Source: Camarhynchus parvulus
Taxonomy: Eukaryota > Chordata > Aves > Passeriformes > Thraupidae
DNA length: 64,000 nucleotides
Assembly: GCF_901933205.1 (NCBI RefSeq)
Contig: NC_044585.1
Location: forward strand, 7,130,001-7,194,000
Direction: 5' to 3'
The stretch's first letter is position 1, and every line of letters starts with the position of its first letter. The notes under the pieces were generated by a model that was given only the letters and a program-made list of their open reading frames with translations, did not search any database and had not been told where the DNA came from. The translations under genes and the position numbers were made by a program. Below are positions 37,331 through 49,015 of this stretch, piece by piece.

Positions 37331-38130
37331 CTGATCACGGCATCAGGCGATTAAACCAGGCAGCGCTGGCGGGAATCCCCTGCCGAGCCCTACACGGTGA
37401 CCCGCCTGGGGTGGAAACCGGTTTGGGAGCGGCCAGGCAGGACCAGCCCCTGAGCCCGGCCTGAGGCGGGTGCGGCTCCGCGGGCACCGCGGCTGGGGCA
37501 GAGGGGCCCGGGCCGGGCCCGTGAGGGTCTGTGAGGGCCGGGGGGTTGGTGGGCTCCTTGCTCCCCGTTCGCGGAGGAATCTTGCCCCGCACCGCGCTCC
37601 GTCCGGGGCGGGGCGCAGCGGGGCGGGCTCGCCGGTGAGGGGCACGCGGCCGCCCCGCCATGTCAGTCCGCCGCGCCCTGGCGCTCGCCGCCTGCGGGCT
37701 GGCGGGCGGCTCCGTCCTGCTCTCCGCCGTCGTCGTGGGCAAGCAGCCGGCCCGCGGCGGTGGCGATAGCGAGCCGCGCCCGGGGGCTCCGCCGTGCCCT
37801 CCGCCGCGCCGCCCGGCTTGCTGCTGCTGCCGCCCGCCGCCTCCTGCCCGCCGGCCGCCGGCTGGATCGAGAGACCCGCCGGCAGCGGCAGCTACTGGGA
37901 CAGCAACTGGGACAGGTGGGCGCGGCCGGGCTGCGGTGGCGGGGCCGCCTCCTCGGCCGGGGAGGTCGCGGCTGTGGTGAGGGGCCGGGGGGATCCGGGG
38001 GGCGGCGGGAGCTGCCCTGAACCCCTCTCCGGAGCCCCGGGGGGAGCGGGCTCGGGGCGGGGCAGGGCCCCTCGGGGTCGGGAGGCCCCGGGTCCCCGCG
38101 GCAGCAGCCCCGGGCTCGACGGGACTGGTT
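37331..38130 (+). promoter_or_regulatory. PGAM5: CpG island / PGAM5 promoter region
   Basis: An abrupt shift to very GC- and CpG-rich sequence covering the presumed transcription start, exon 1 and the start of intron 1. It contains GC-box-like GGGGCGGGGC at about 37604-37613, close upstream of the ATG. No TATA box seen, as usual for a housekeeping promoter. Confidence 0.8.
37660..37915 (+). CDS. PGAM5: PGAM5 exon 1 (membrane anchor; frame break inside)
   Basis: The ATG at 37660 opens [20 protein letters not shown], matching the human N-terminus ([17 protein letters not shown]). This frame continues through [16 protein letters not shown]. The conserved end, GSYWDSNWD plus a split Arg codon at donor GTGGGC, is in another frame. 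One extra base between about 37770 and 37870 would join them; a stop at 37767-37769 in the downstream frame rules out an earlier switch. The G run at 37782-37786 is a plausible place. Confidence 0.85.
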
Positions 38131-41100
38131 TGCCGGTGAAATTCCGTGTGGTGACCCGCTCAGAGCAGAATCCAGCTGAAGTTCGTGAGCACCCGTGGAG
38201 CGCTGGAGCTCTGGAGGGATGAGCGGCGCTGGGTTTTGTTCAGACAGCTCGGACACTTACCCTGTGCAGGTCCCTTTATTTGATGCTTTCCGCCAGCGCG
38301 ACTGCCAAGCCTCAGGCTTGTGATAAATGTAAGCTGAGCAGAAGCTTGCCTTTTTTATGTATTTTCCAGCCATGCCTCGGTGCTGCTGTGTGTCTGCAGC
38401 AGGGTTTTCCAGCCCGGCAGCAGCTCCCTGTGGATGCCAGGCGCTCTCACGTGCTGGGCCGGCACGGGGCCTGCTGCTCATGGAGCTGCCTGGGCTTAAA
38501 TCCTTCTAAAGGCACTGTGGCTTTGAACCAAACTCACTCGTGTTCTTCAGCGTTGAAACACATTCACGCAATGGTTGGCTACATTTTTCTGAATCTTTAA
38601 TTAGAACGTGCAGATATCTGCATGGAGCTTTGGCTCATTTGGGTTCGGTCTGGTAGAATTATCTCCCAGGGGAGACTCATGTCAGGCTCCAGCTTAATCA
38701 CAGTAAATCCAAACTTAAGCACTAACAGATTTTTATTGTATAATGCATAATTTTAATTTTTGAGAGGCTACGGGATTAAATGCTCGTGTAAATAGGGCTA
38801 TGTACCCCCCAGTGATAAAAATACCTTCATTCAATAAGGTTAGAGCTGGTTACACAATTATACTGAGGGAGGTACTAAAGCTGCTTGTTTAACTGCAGCT
38901 CCAGGCCTTTCTGGTTCTGCCAAATGGTTGATTTTCTTCAAGGATTCTACAGTACTTTCAGACTCAAGTTATTTTTTTTAGACCAATCCAGGAAGTAGAG
39001 ACTGTGCTGTCACCACTGCCTGAGCAAACATGGCCAGATAATACTTCCTGGCAGGTCAGGATAGCCAATCACCATTTATCACAGTGTGCAAACAGTGGCA
39101 GTGGAATATATTACTTACCCCAGATCAATTTGTTCTCTGCTGCTTGTGGTCTACCAGTTGTGCCTTAGGTTGTGCCTGCTTGAAATCTTAATCTTGGCTT
39201 TTGGATGTTACTGGCAGGAGCAGTTAATGTGCAAAGTTGCTAAATGGCTTTTAAATACACAGAATATCTGACCACTGTTCTTTGGGAACAGGGAAGGTTT
39301 AGAAAGTCAAGTCTTGAGCAGATAACTAGATACTACAATATTCTTAACAACCAATGGCTTTTCAAGTTTGAAGCAAACAAATGCAAATATCAAACTTGTT
39401 ATTGGTCTGACAGGGTATCACACGGGGAATGTTGGTCTCTGCCACTTGCACAGGAATTGTGCAGCTCAGTTCTGAGAGAGGACAGATCTGGTTTCATTCA
39501 TGTGGAATATGTAATGGCAGACATCACATGAGTTATTCCCCTTGCTGCTTTACTAATGTGCTTGAATTGATTTTAAAGATTTTTTTTGTTTTCCTGTTAT
39601 ATCTTGCCAGCAGTATAGTTTCCAGTGAATCAAAAGTATCCTGTGAAGTAGCGATAGAACTTGTTGTTACTGGCCTGTTTTTTCATTTTTAATGCCTTGC
39701 TGAGGAATTAACAGCTTGAGGACTGTGTAGAGCCTCATTGTCTAATGGAAATCATGTGTTCAGGAAAGCAAAACGGAGGCAGGAGGGCTTTGCACAGCCA
39801 GGCTTGCTGTGAGAAATAGGTGTGGGAAGCAGGAATTTTCTGTGAGCAAATTACTTTTTCCTAAACTGAATAAAAATTATTTTCCATTTAAAAAATCTGT
39901 CATCAAATAAACAAGCTTAATACTGGAAGAAGTGAGGTGTGGTATGAATAAAATATGCTGTCAGGTGGAGTGACATAGAAAAGGATTTGCATTAATGGGG
40001 TGGGGAATCAGTGCAGAGGGGGCCCAGACCCAGAGCAGGGAAGGTTTGGGCAGGGTTGATGCTGGAGGTGGGAGATCTGCAGCACTAAACTGTGATAGCA
40101 GAGAGAGGGGGAGATCCCTGTCCTCAGGAAGAACCAGGTCAGCTGTCTGGCTGATGTGCAGAGCAGGGTGCTCGTGTGCACTGTGACAAGTGGAAGAGAG
40201 ATTAAAGTGGCATGAGGGGAGAGAGTGCTGAAAAGATGAAAGGATAAATAAAACACTCCAGGCTGAAAAATAAAAATGTTACTGGAGAGACCTGATGTGA
40301 CCTAGTTTAAAGCAGAAAATAATTCTCAATGTGCACTGAAGAAGGTTGGAGTCTTTCCAGGATGTTGTTGGGGAGGTGATTTTTTTGTCATTTGATGTAA
40401 ATGGGATTGATGAAGTGCAAATTTCGTAGGTGTTATCACAGGGCCTTTTAGACATGAAGCATTTTCTTTCTTTAATGGTCAGTCAACACCTTTTCCTCTT
40501 TTCTTGGGTATCCTTCCTGGTTAGTTTTTCTTGTCAAAAAACATACTGTTACACCCTACAAGTTTTTCTGTTGCTCATTGGTTGTTTTTTTTTTTTCCCA
40601 ATAATTAATTCAGGTGGCTGGGACTAAGTGGCAAATTTACTTATGTCAAGTTAGGCCTTTTAACCCATGACTTAACTTTTTTTTTAATAAATGTGGGCAT
40701 TTATTTTTACTTTTCGCACAAAGGTTTGAATCAGTTTCATGATACAGGTGACTAAAGTGTCGGTTTTAGTTCTTCAGCTATGTCTGGAATTAAGGCAAGA
40801 CTACATATCTGTAAAAATCCCCTGCCTCTTAGTCTCCCCTATCTAAAAATGACTCTTTAAATGTGTTTGTTTAGACGTGAACCACTGGCTCTTATCAACC
40901 TCAAAAAGAAAAATGAAGAAACGGGGGAAGAAGAGCTCGCCTCTCGCTTGGATCACTGCAAAGCAAAAGCCACCAGGCACATATTCCTGATCAGGCACTC
41001 CCAGTACCACCTGGATGGCCGGGCTGATAAAGACAGGACTCTGACCCCACTGGGTAGGTACCACCAGCAGCATCATGCTCTGCATCTTGAGGAAATTATT

Positions 41101-44100
41101 TTTTACCTGATGAGGTCAGTAACTCAGCACTGTTCTGGGTCTTGCTGCCAAACCTCAGTCTACTTTCTGTATTCCTTTGTGGCAGAAAGATGTCATGAAT
41201 AAGTGTGTTTTCTTCAGTTTTGATCCACACATTAAGATGTGATTTAGAGAGTTCTAAACACATTCAGAAACTTGTCAAAGGCAACTCCAAATTATCTTAA
41301 GGTTGCTTTAGCAAACTTTCATGCCTGCTGATGTAATTCCTAAGGGCTGTGGCTCTTAAACTTCATTGAGATGGATTTTTCTTGTGTTTCTCTTAACTTC
41401 ATCTGCTGATTTATTAAAAAGAAAACACCTCTGACTTTCAGCTGGAGTGTTTATAATTAAATACATTCCACTTTTGTCACTGTTTCTGGGAGTACTGCTA
41501 ATCACTTACATGAATTGAGGATAACCTTTGTCTGTGTTAATCTTAACTCACTGATCCTGTCACTAGGTCTCAGATGCTAATTAGTATTACTTTTAATTAT
41601 GTACTTGAAAAGCAGTGAACACTTCCTTGATTATATATTTGCCAACACTGTTTTCCGAAGGGAAAGAATTATGACTGTGGATTTTTTTCCCACCCACATC
41701 TCAATTACTGGTGTGCAAACAGGAGTGAAATGCTAATTGCAGGCCCCAAGTGCAGTCTTAAACTGGTAACAAAGCACAGTGTTAATCCTGTCTCATCCTG
41801 TGCCTTAAGTGACTTAACCTGTCTGTTGTCTTTTCACCTGGCTGCCTGAAGGGTGGCTGAACCTGCCTGAGGCTGCCCAGGTGCTGTGAACTGTGCCAAG
41901 CTGGTGTTGCCTTTATGAACAACAGCACACTGTCAGGCCTGAGGGGGATTGTTGCTTCCTGGGGATGAGGCTGGCAGGGATATTGATTTCACTTTCAGTG
42001 AAAGTTGCTGAGTAAGTTTTGGGTTTTTTTTTTTCCTAATTGAAACAAAGAATTTTTTTCCTACTGATGCAAGTATGACTTGAAATTGTCCAACCAGTAA
42101 GCTTGGCCTTAGTAGTGGCTCTAATGAAAATGTTGTCCAGTTACTTTTTGAAAGGAAAAAGCCCAGCATTGATGTAGACCTTTTATATCTGCTGGACAAC
42201 TCTCTTGGGAGTTTGTGTGAGGTTCTAATGGGAATGTCACTAATTTCTGTAATGAATGTGCTTTTTAAGGTCGAGAGCAGGCTGAACTGACTGGACGCAG
42301 GCTGGCAAGCTTGGGATTAAAATTTGATCAGATTATCCACTCCTCCATGACTAGAGCAACTGAAACAACTGAAATTATAAGCAAACATCTCCCAGGTAAG
42401 AGACTTTGCCTAATTTTTCATTGTCTTCTGATTCTTAAAACTGCTTCCAGTAGAATTCTAAGCTTGTCCTTAAGGATGAGATGTTATTTAGCCATTTCCG
42501 AGCCCTGTGTGAATGTCTGTATTTATAAAGAAACCTGTAATTCTGCTTGTTTCCAGTTTATCTTTAAAAGTACAAATACACTTTTCCAAAGTGTAACAGA
42601 CAGGCCGTTCTGTTCAGTTGGAATAAGTTGTCTTGCCGATGGCAAAACAGTTTTGTTGGGGAGATTCATGTTGGAGAGTAAGCCTTCCTCAAAGAAAGAC
42701 TGTGAAAAATGTATTGATTGGAGAGTTGTGGGGCTGTTTGTAATGGCATGTGAACAACTTGTTTCTGAATGTGTATCTAATATTTCAGGAGTCAAAAAAA
42801 TCAGTACTGATCTGCTGAGAGAGGGAGCACCTATAGAACCAGACCCTCCAGTCTCCCACTGGAAACCAGAAGCTGTGGTAAGTTTTTCTTTAAAGTTTTT
42901 TTTTATTTATGGTTTGGGGTGTTTTTGAGTATACTCTGTATGGACAGTAGCAATAACTTACAGTGTCTGAGCTGATGTTTGTTATCCCAGCCCTTAGATA
43001 ATTGCATTCTTTCCTCCTGCTCAGTAAGAGTGCAGAGCAGTTAAAATAACCTGCAGTGCTTGAGCATGAGTTCAGCCCCAAGGGTGCACCCAGTGACCAG
43101 GAGCTCTTGAGGAGATGAGGGATGCAGGCAGTGTTGCTGTGAGCTGTGTAACTGTGCCCTCAGCAGTATTACGAAGATGGAGCTCGCATCGAGGCTGCGT
43201 TTCGCAACTTCATCCACCGAGCTGACGCCAAGCAGGAGGAGGACAGCTACGAGATCTTCGTGTGCCACGCCAACGTCATCCGCTACATCGTCTGCAGGTA
43301 TGGCTGCCTGCCCTGCTCCTGGGGCTGCTCCAGGGAGGGCTCATCCTACAGGGCTGGCTTGGGCCACCACTGAGGGGGGAGATGAGTTGATTTCACTTCT
43401 TTGAAGTGTTGGAGATCAGTGCCTGCATTGTGAGCAACTGCTGCTGCAACTTCATCAAGGTACATTTGATAATTAGAACACTTCCATTCTAATTCTAAAG
43501 CAAAAATGGCTAAGTCAGTGAAATGTACCCTTTTCTGTACATCTGGACAGTTACTTTAATTACTATATGCTTCTGCTTCCATAAACCTGAGGGTAGTGCC
43601 TGTTGGAAAAGATTACAAATAGATGCATTACTGGATGCGTCTCTTTGAGGTGACATGAATTTGAGCTTACATAATTAAAGATTGATTCTGTTTTGGGAAT
43701 TCTTTACTGATGGATATTTTTGAGTTATGTTGAAGTTGCATTAGTGTGTTTTTGCAGTACCATCCAGTATTGCATTATTGGGAGAGGGAGAGTGGATCTT
43801 TCCAATAACATCAAGGTTGTTCATAAAGGAGAAAACAGTTCTGGATCTTTGCCTGTCTCTGTATCCAGCCAGCTGAGTCTGTTTTATTTCTCTTCCCCAT
43901 CAACAAAGCATTGTCTGTAAGATAATTTGTCGTGAGCAGGACAGATGTGATTAAACTTTAATCTGATCAATACCTACAACAGTTTCAGTTAGCTTTATTT
44001 AGCTGAGCTAGGTAAATGCTAGCCTGTCTGCTCTGTGGGCTGTTTTAGAGCTTTTCAAAATTGCTGTACTTGAAATTATTGATCAGGTAAACAGATTATT

Positions 44101-45243
44101 GTTTCCTATGCTAATAAATACCATGTTGTTCCTGCCAAGGCTTTACCTGAAATACTTACATACTTTTTCTCTTTGCTGTTGCCTTCCTCTTCATTTTAAT
44201 GTCTCTTCTGTGCCTTTGATTGCAGTCAATCTGATAGTACAAAAATCTAGCTTGGCTGTAGCTGGTATTTCATTTTTTGGACTCTCCACAAGACTGTCAT
44301 AAGAGCCAAAACAAAGTTATTCCTCAGTATCAGAGGCAAAAGCTGTTTGAGGCAACATGGTATTTTTTCCAGCTGTTTAATACAATTGATGGAGCTCCTG
44401 AGGCTGTTGAGTTAGGAAATTCAGAATGACTGCAGGCCAGCTGTGATGCTGTGTTTCTGTCGAAGTCACAATGTACTTGTCCTTGTCCTTCCTGGGGAAT
44501 GATGTAGCCCATTGAAAGTAGTTCCAGTGAATTTCTTCCCTAGGTGTGTGCAGGCCACTGGAGGGAATCCTGTGTGGCTGCCTTTGCTGTGGGGGTGTGG
44601 CTGAAATGGAGTGTGACAGTCACAGTTTGCCACATCCAGGTCCTCTGCTCAGGCAGCCCCTGGGTGCTGAGCCAGCTCTGTCCCACCTGCTCAGGTGCTG
44701 TGGTGCTGCTGCAGCCTCGCTGGGCCATCCCCTGCCCTGGCTGTGAGGGGCTGCTCAGAGCACTCCCGGCAGCCTCACTGTGTGGAGCTGCTGCCTTCTG
44801 TCCACTTGAACTAATCCTGTCAGCAGTAATCACACCCATCTGCTGGACTGTGCTTAGCCAAGGGCACTCTTGGCCCCAGTCCAGTTACCAACGCTGTGGT
44901 TTTACAGCATTTCCACAAGAAAAGGCTTTTTTCCAAGGCTGACTGGGGGCATTGGTACACAAGCTCCACAATGCCCAGCAATTTTGAGTTTCCTCCTCCT
45001 TCTCCCCCCTATCTGGGATAGAAGATAATGCTGTGAGGGCTTGGTTAATCTAACTGTTCAGGAATTACTAATAGATGTGTTTTTGTCCCCAGAGCACTGC
45101 AGTTCCCCCCAGAAGGTTGGCTGCGACTGTCTCTCAACAACGGCAGCATCACTCACTTGGTGATCCGTCCCAACGGCAGAGTGGCCCTTCGCACGCTGGG
45201 TGACACAGGTTTCATGCCTCCAGACAAAATCACACGCACCTGA
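37660..45243 (+). CDS. PGAM5: PGAM5 mitochondrial Ser/Thr/His protein phosphatase (six exons)
   Basis: A member of the phosphoglycerate mutase/histidine phosphatase superfamily that acts as a protein phosphatase at mitochondrial membranes, in mitophagy, fission and cell-death signalling. Segments: 37660-37915, 40875-41053, 42270-42395, 42789-42877, 43164-43297, 45093-45243. Phases agree from exon 2 to the stop. Visible features, in order: N-terminal membrane segment [17 protein letters not shown] (the PARL-cleavable helix in mammals), WDSNWD multimerisation motif, [13 protein letters not shown]1-binding-type motif, catalytic [38 protein letters not shown] (second catalytic His), and [12 protein letters not shown] at the C-terminus. 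Exon 1 is out of frame by one base between the membrane segment and WDSNWD. Allowing that, the protein is about 311 aa versus 289 in human. Confidence 0.95.
37916..40874 (+). other. PGAM5: PGAM5 intron 1
   Basis: The first 200 bases belong to the CpG island; the rest is AT-rich with no exon or recognised repeat. It ends at TGTTTGTTTAG (40864-40874). Confidence 0.8.
40875..41053 (+). CDS. PGAM5: PGAM5 exon 2 (KEAP1-type motif, catalytic His)
   Basis: Encodes [36 protein letters not shown] and [18 protein letters not shown], then [13 protein letters not shown] carries the catalytic His of the RHG-type motif. ETGE is at 40918-40929, where the human protein has ESGE. The donor is G|GTAGGT, leaving one base of the Gly codon. 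Confidence 0.97.
41054..42269 (+). other. PGAM5: PGAM5 intron 2
   Basis: Unremarkable AT-rich intron; the acceptor is GCTTTTTAAG, ending at 42269. No repeat recognised. Confidence 0.8.
42270..42395 (+). CDS. PGAM5: PGAM5 exon 3
   Basis: Encodes [21 protein letters not shown] and [20 protein letters not shown] with final P. SSMTRA.ET is the conserved phosphatase-core helix containing the phosphate-binding Arg. It ends one base into a Gly codon at donor GTAAGA. Confidence 0.97.
42396..42788 (+). other. PGAM5: PGAM5 intron 3
   Basis: Short intron ending AATATTTCAG. It stays in one long open frame with exons 3 and 4, but the intron part has no homology. Confidence 0.8.
42789..42877 (+). CDS. 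PGAM5: PGAM5 exon 4
   Basis: Encodes [20 protein letters not shown] and [10 protein letters not shown], the [11 protein letters not shown] loop typical of PGAM5. It leaves in phase 0 at donor GTAAGT. Confidence 0.97.
42878..43163 (+). other. PGAM5: PGAM5 intron 4
   Basis: Short intron ending TGTGCCCTCAGCAG, a tandem NAGNAG acceptor with the first AG at 43162-43163. Confidence 0.85.
43164..43297 (+). CDS. PGAM5: PGAM5 exon 5 (second catalytic His)
   Basis: Encodes [38 protein letters not shown] and IRYIVC with a split Arg. CHAN carries the second active-site His. The first codon, CAG (Gln), is itself a possible acceptor, so a form lacking Gln starting at 43167 is possible. Confidence 0.97.
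43298..45092 (+). other. PGAM5: PGAM5 intron 5
   Basis: No exon or repeat recognised. A GC-richer patch at 44540-44790 has no coding homology. It ends TTTTTGTCCCCAG. Confidence 0.75.
45093..45243 (+). CDS. PGAM5: PGAM5 exon 6 (C-terminus)
   Basis: Completes Arg and encodes [39 protein letters not shown] and [10 protein letters not shown], with stop TGA at 45241-45243. Nearly identical to the human C-terminus. Confidence 0.97.
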
Positions 45244-46725
45244 GTGAGCCAGATGGATGGAAGGCTGTCCAGGAGCTGCCTCTAGTCTCTTTGCACTAGC
45301 ACATTCTGCTACAGTACCACTAGATTTTTATTACGTTGGGGTGTGATGCTGTCTTAAAATGTCCTTTAGCCCCATTCCTCCTTCATATTCATCTGCCTTT
45401 CAGTCCAGAAAAGAAGAAACCTTTGTAAGCCTGAACATGTCCAGTCCTTAAGTATTCCCCAAAACTCAAAGCTGAGCTGTGGAATACAGGTTGAATGTCT
45501 GCTCAGCAGTTGTAAGAGCACTGACTTTTCCCTCACCCCGCTGTGAATTTCTCTAACCAAAGCTTGCTGCTGTGGGTATTTTTCTTGTGCAGGAAAGCGA
45601 TTGGTGTGAACAGCCTTGTATCACACTGCAGCTAAAAGAAAAGATGAGCCAGCTTGTTCCAGCTCCTCCAGAAGTGACAAACAGGGAATTCTGCTGTCCA
45701 AAGGACAAAGGGATAAAGCTTCAGTTTTTGTAAGCTGTTGAGTGTGTATGTTGATGTTGTGTTATTGTTCCCCTCTGCCCCCAAAAAGCCCATGTAAACT
45801 GTGCCTGGAGGTTATGAGCATGAAGGAAAGAGGGTAAAAAAACATTTGCCTCAGAGCTGTGGTGCTAGAACTAACTGCTGCTTATATTAAGTGTTCCACC
45901 ATCCTCAGGATGTCCTTTAAGATGTTTAAAGAATATTTTTCAGGCTTGTAAAGCCTTTAACCAAAACATGGTCTGGAGAAGTCTGTAGGGATGGGACTGT
46001 AGCAGTAAGATGGGAGGAAAGGAAAGCAGCAACCTTCTCGAAGTGCTTTCAGTTACTGATATATTTTTGAGTGCTCTTTCCACTGATTTGTATTTGTTGA
46101 TACCTTACTTTCAGAGTAGAGCAGTACCACCACTGAGTTCAGGGTAGTGATGCTGCAGGTCAGAGGTGCTGCAGCACTGCAGCAAACTGCTGTTGCCAGA
46201 ATGGTGAGCAGGTGGCCATGGGGTGGCTTGTCTAGGGCGAGTGTATAGGACAGGCATTGGGCAGAATGCTTCAAGGGTCCCCTTCATACAGCTCTGATGC
46301 TGCTGGGCCTGTGGGAGGGGAGGGCTCAGAAGCATTCTGAAGCTTGCTGGCTACCCTGAGCTGATGTAGAAACTTGGCTCAGTTTATAGTAGATCAGCAG
46401 ACATAACTAACTTGTTTGACAGATTCTCTGATCAATAAGGATGTTGATGATGCTGAACTTAATCCTGTCAGAGCTGTACGAAGCATAATCAGGACACACA
46501 GCCTATGGAGAAGAGGATTTAAGGGCTTGATACTGAACTGCTGCTACATCAGGATAAGTTCAAGGAACAGAGTAGGGAACAAACTGATTATTGTGTAGTA
46601 TAAGGTGTGGGGGGCAAGAGGAAACCATCATGACATGTCTCTCCTTGATGGAATGAGAATAATTTATCAGTTTTTGTCTATTAACTTTTTTAAAGTTTTG
46701 AATAAAATACTTGGTCTGTCTGTCT
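45244..46725 (+). other. PGAM5: PGAM5 3'UTR
   Basis: Non-coding sequence after the stop up to a canonical AATAAA at 46701-46706, followed by the GT/T-rich TTGGTCTGTCTGTCTTTCC. No earlier AATAAA was seen, so this is the best 3' end. Confidence 0.65.
46701..46706 (+). terminator. PGAM5: PGAM5 poly(A) signal AATAAA
   Basis: Canonical hexamer followed within about 10-30 bases by a T/GT-rich downstream element (GGTCTGTCTGTCTTTCC). Confidence 0.65.
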
Positions 46726-47385
46726 TTCCTGTCTCTTCAGCTGAATGGCTGCATGGGCAGCTGTAGCAGGTGTGGCTGGAGCTCTGCAGGGACTGCTGGT
46801 GCAGGACCTGGTGTGTCCCACACTGCTCAGGGCAACAGCTCTTTCACCAACCACCTGAAATGTAAACTGGATGTGGGAGCCAGAGCAGTTAATTGTCATC
46901 AGCCACAGAGCTGCCCAGGAGGGGACCTGCTGTAGCCTGAGCACAGCCATTTGCAGGACTCTGTCACCACCACAAGGAACCAGCTCCTGTGAGATGAAAA
47001 TTCTGTGATTTTTAGTGTTGTGTGGGTGCACATGTACCCTCTCACACACATCCCCTTCTACAGCCCCTGTGTCAGTGAATGAGCTCTTGGTGGGCAACCA
47101 GAGGACACAACACCTCTTTGCACAGCTACAGAAATTAACAACAGTTTTGGTGACACTCAAGGTGGGGGTGGAAAGTGTGAAATTTAAAATTATGTCTTTT
47201 TTACCATAGGCTGAGTTCATGTCTCTTCAACACTGTCAGACTCTTAAGTCTTTGGTGGTGTAGTCCATTGTCACTGTGCACACACACAAAAGCTGCAGGT
47301 ACTGTACAAGCAAGGCCTGGACAAGCCAGTGAGTTGCCCTGTCATGCCCAGCTCCTCCTCCCCACATCCCATATTCAACACAGCT
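46726..47385. other. Gap between convergent PGAM5 and ANKLE2 3' ends
   Basis: About 650 bases between the inferred poly(A) sites of the two genes. No ORF or repeat with recognisable identity. Confidence 0.5.
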
Positions 47386-47399
47386 ATTCATTTCAGCTA

Positions 47400-47405
47400 T
47401 TTATT
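47400..47405 (-). terminator. ANKLE2: ANKLE2 candidate poly(A) signal
   Basis: TTTATT on the plus strand, AATAAA on the ANKLE2 strand. Other TTTATT-like hexamers exist nearer the stop, so usage is uncertain. Confidence 0.4.
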
Positions 47406-48103
47406 TGATTTTAATAGAAAGTGGGATACTTCTGTATTTTTAACATGACACTTTGCTAATTAAAAAACAACCAACAAAAACACAGCTCTTTTGCACCTTT
47501 AAAAGTGAACTTTTGGCCAAGAAAACACAATTCAAGCACTATCACTCTGATTTAAATTGTCTCCACAGGCTCAGTGTTGAAGGGCTTTCTTCACAAAATC
47601 ACAAATGATCAAATCGCTGCATAAATTGCTATTTCTGTCATAGCTGAAGTAACATTGTTAGAAAAATGACCTCGTAAGTGAAGTACAACTGGACTAATGC
47701 ACATTATATAACACAGTTAAAAAAATACTCTCCTGACTGAACCAAAACAACATTACAAAGTGAAAGGCAAGGGTGTGGGGGGTGTCTGGCTACATGTACA
47801 TACCAGTAACATACATTTAAATATTAAAAAAATAAAGCAAAGCATAATAAAAGTAAAAAGGACAACGAACTAGAGTGTTAGTATCAGTCTCCTGGCTCAG
47901 TAACAAACTCTTAGCAAAAGGGCAAGGCTGCTGTACCACAGCTGTGAAGGACCAGGATGGAGAACAGCAGCTGCACCCACAGCAACTTACCCCAGCAGTT
48001 TGGCTCTAACATGGTATTAGGCAATTACATCAGCTGATCAATTTCTCCAGAATGATAAAGATGTAATTTACAATAAATTATTGAAAAAACCCAACCACCC
48101 AGT

Positions 48104-48120
48104 AAAAAAAAAAAAAAAAA
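48104..48120. repeat. A17 homopolymer
   Basis: Uninterrupted run of A on the plus strand; U tract in the ANKLE2 transcript. Confidence 0.95.
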
Positions 48121-49009
48121 CCAAAACACCAATCTCAATTCTTTTGGAGTAAAACTCTATGTATGTGGGATCTTAAAATATTTTGAGACCATGGAGCCTA
48201 CTACATAAAAAATTAAAAAAACAACCCAACAAAAAACCCTTATGAAATAAGTCAGTTAACATACTTATTAGCAGAAGGTTATGATTTTGGTTCTGGGTTT
48301 TTTTTAAACATGTTTCCTAAAGTATGACACCCCCCAAGCCCCTGATACTAGTCTGGAATATGACTGAATGAGAGGCATTTATGTAAAGTAGCTCTTCCTA
48401 ATGTCCAGCTCCATAGAACTAGGTTCAATTTTAACAAAAGAGTAAAATAAGCCTTTTTTTTTTAATAATTTCTAAAAGAGGAGTCTCTCCCCCCATGGAG
48501 AGCTATCGCACCAAATAATCCAACTTAGGGACATTAAAAGACATCCTGTTCAGAAAGCCCAGAAGAAAAACTGTATTTTATCTGCCCATAGTAAGTGGAT
48601 GCCACTTTTTAAAAAAAACTTCCAAAAGAACAAAAAATTTAATTAAAAAAATATATTACAAAAGGCACTACTGAGCTTGCAAATGCATTAAGTGCAGTGT
48701 TTAGGTTTGTACCAATCACGAAGCTGTGAGGGTGCACAGTTTGTGTAGAACAGTCACTGCCGTGGGAGAGCCCCGGCTCTGGAATGGCCCCGAGGGGTGG
48801 GTGGGACCCTGGGGGAGGCCGGGCCAGCCCCTCCTGCCTCCCACCCGTGTTTGCTCAACTCGGTGCCCTTCTCTTCCAACCCTGCCTGGTGGCTCTGAGC
48901 TCTCACTGACTGTGTGGCACCAGCCCATCCTAATCCATCCCTTCTCACCAGCACAGTCCTGCAGAACTTCATTTTCTGATCAGATTTATCTTGTAACAGT
49001 AGATAGGTC

Positions 49010-49015
49010 TTTTTT

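Noticed and set aside
37663..38256. Long minus-strand ORF opposite PGAM5 exon 1
   Set aside because: Product of very high GC content; Arg/Pro-rich low-complexity translation with no family match.
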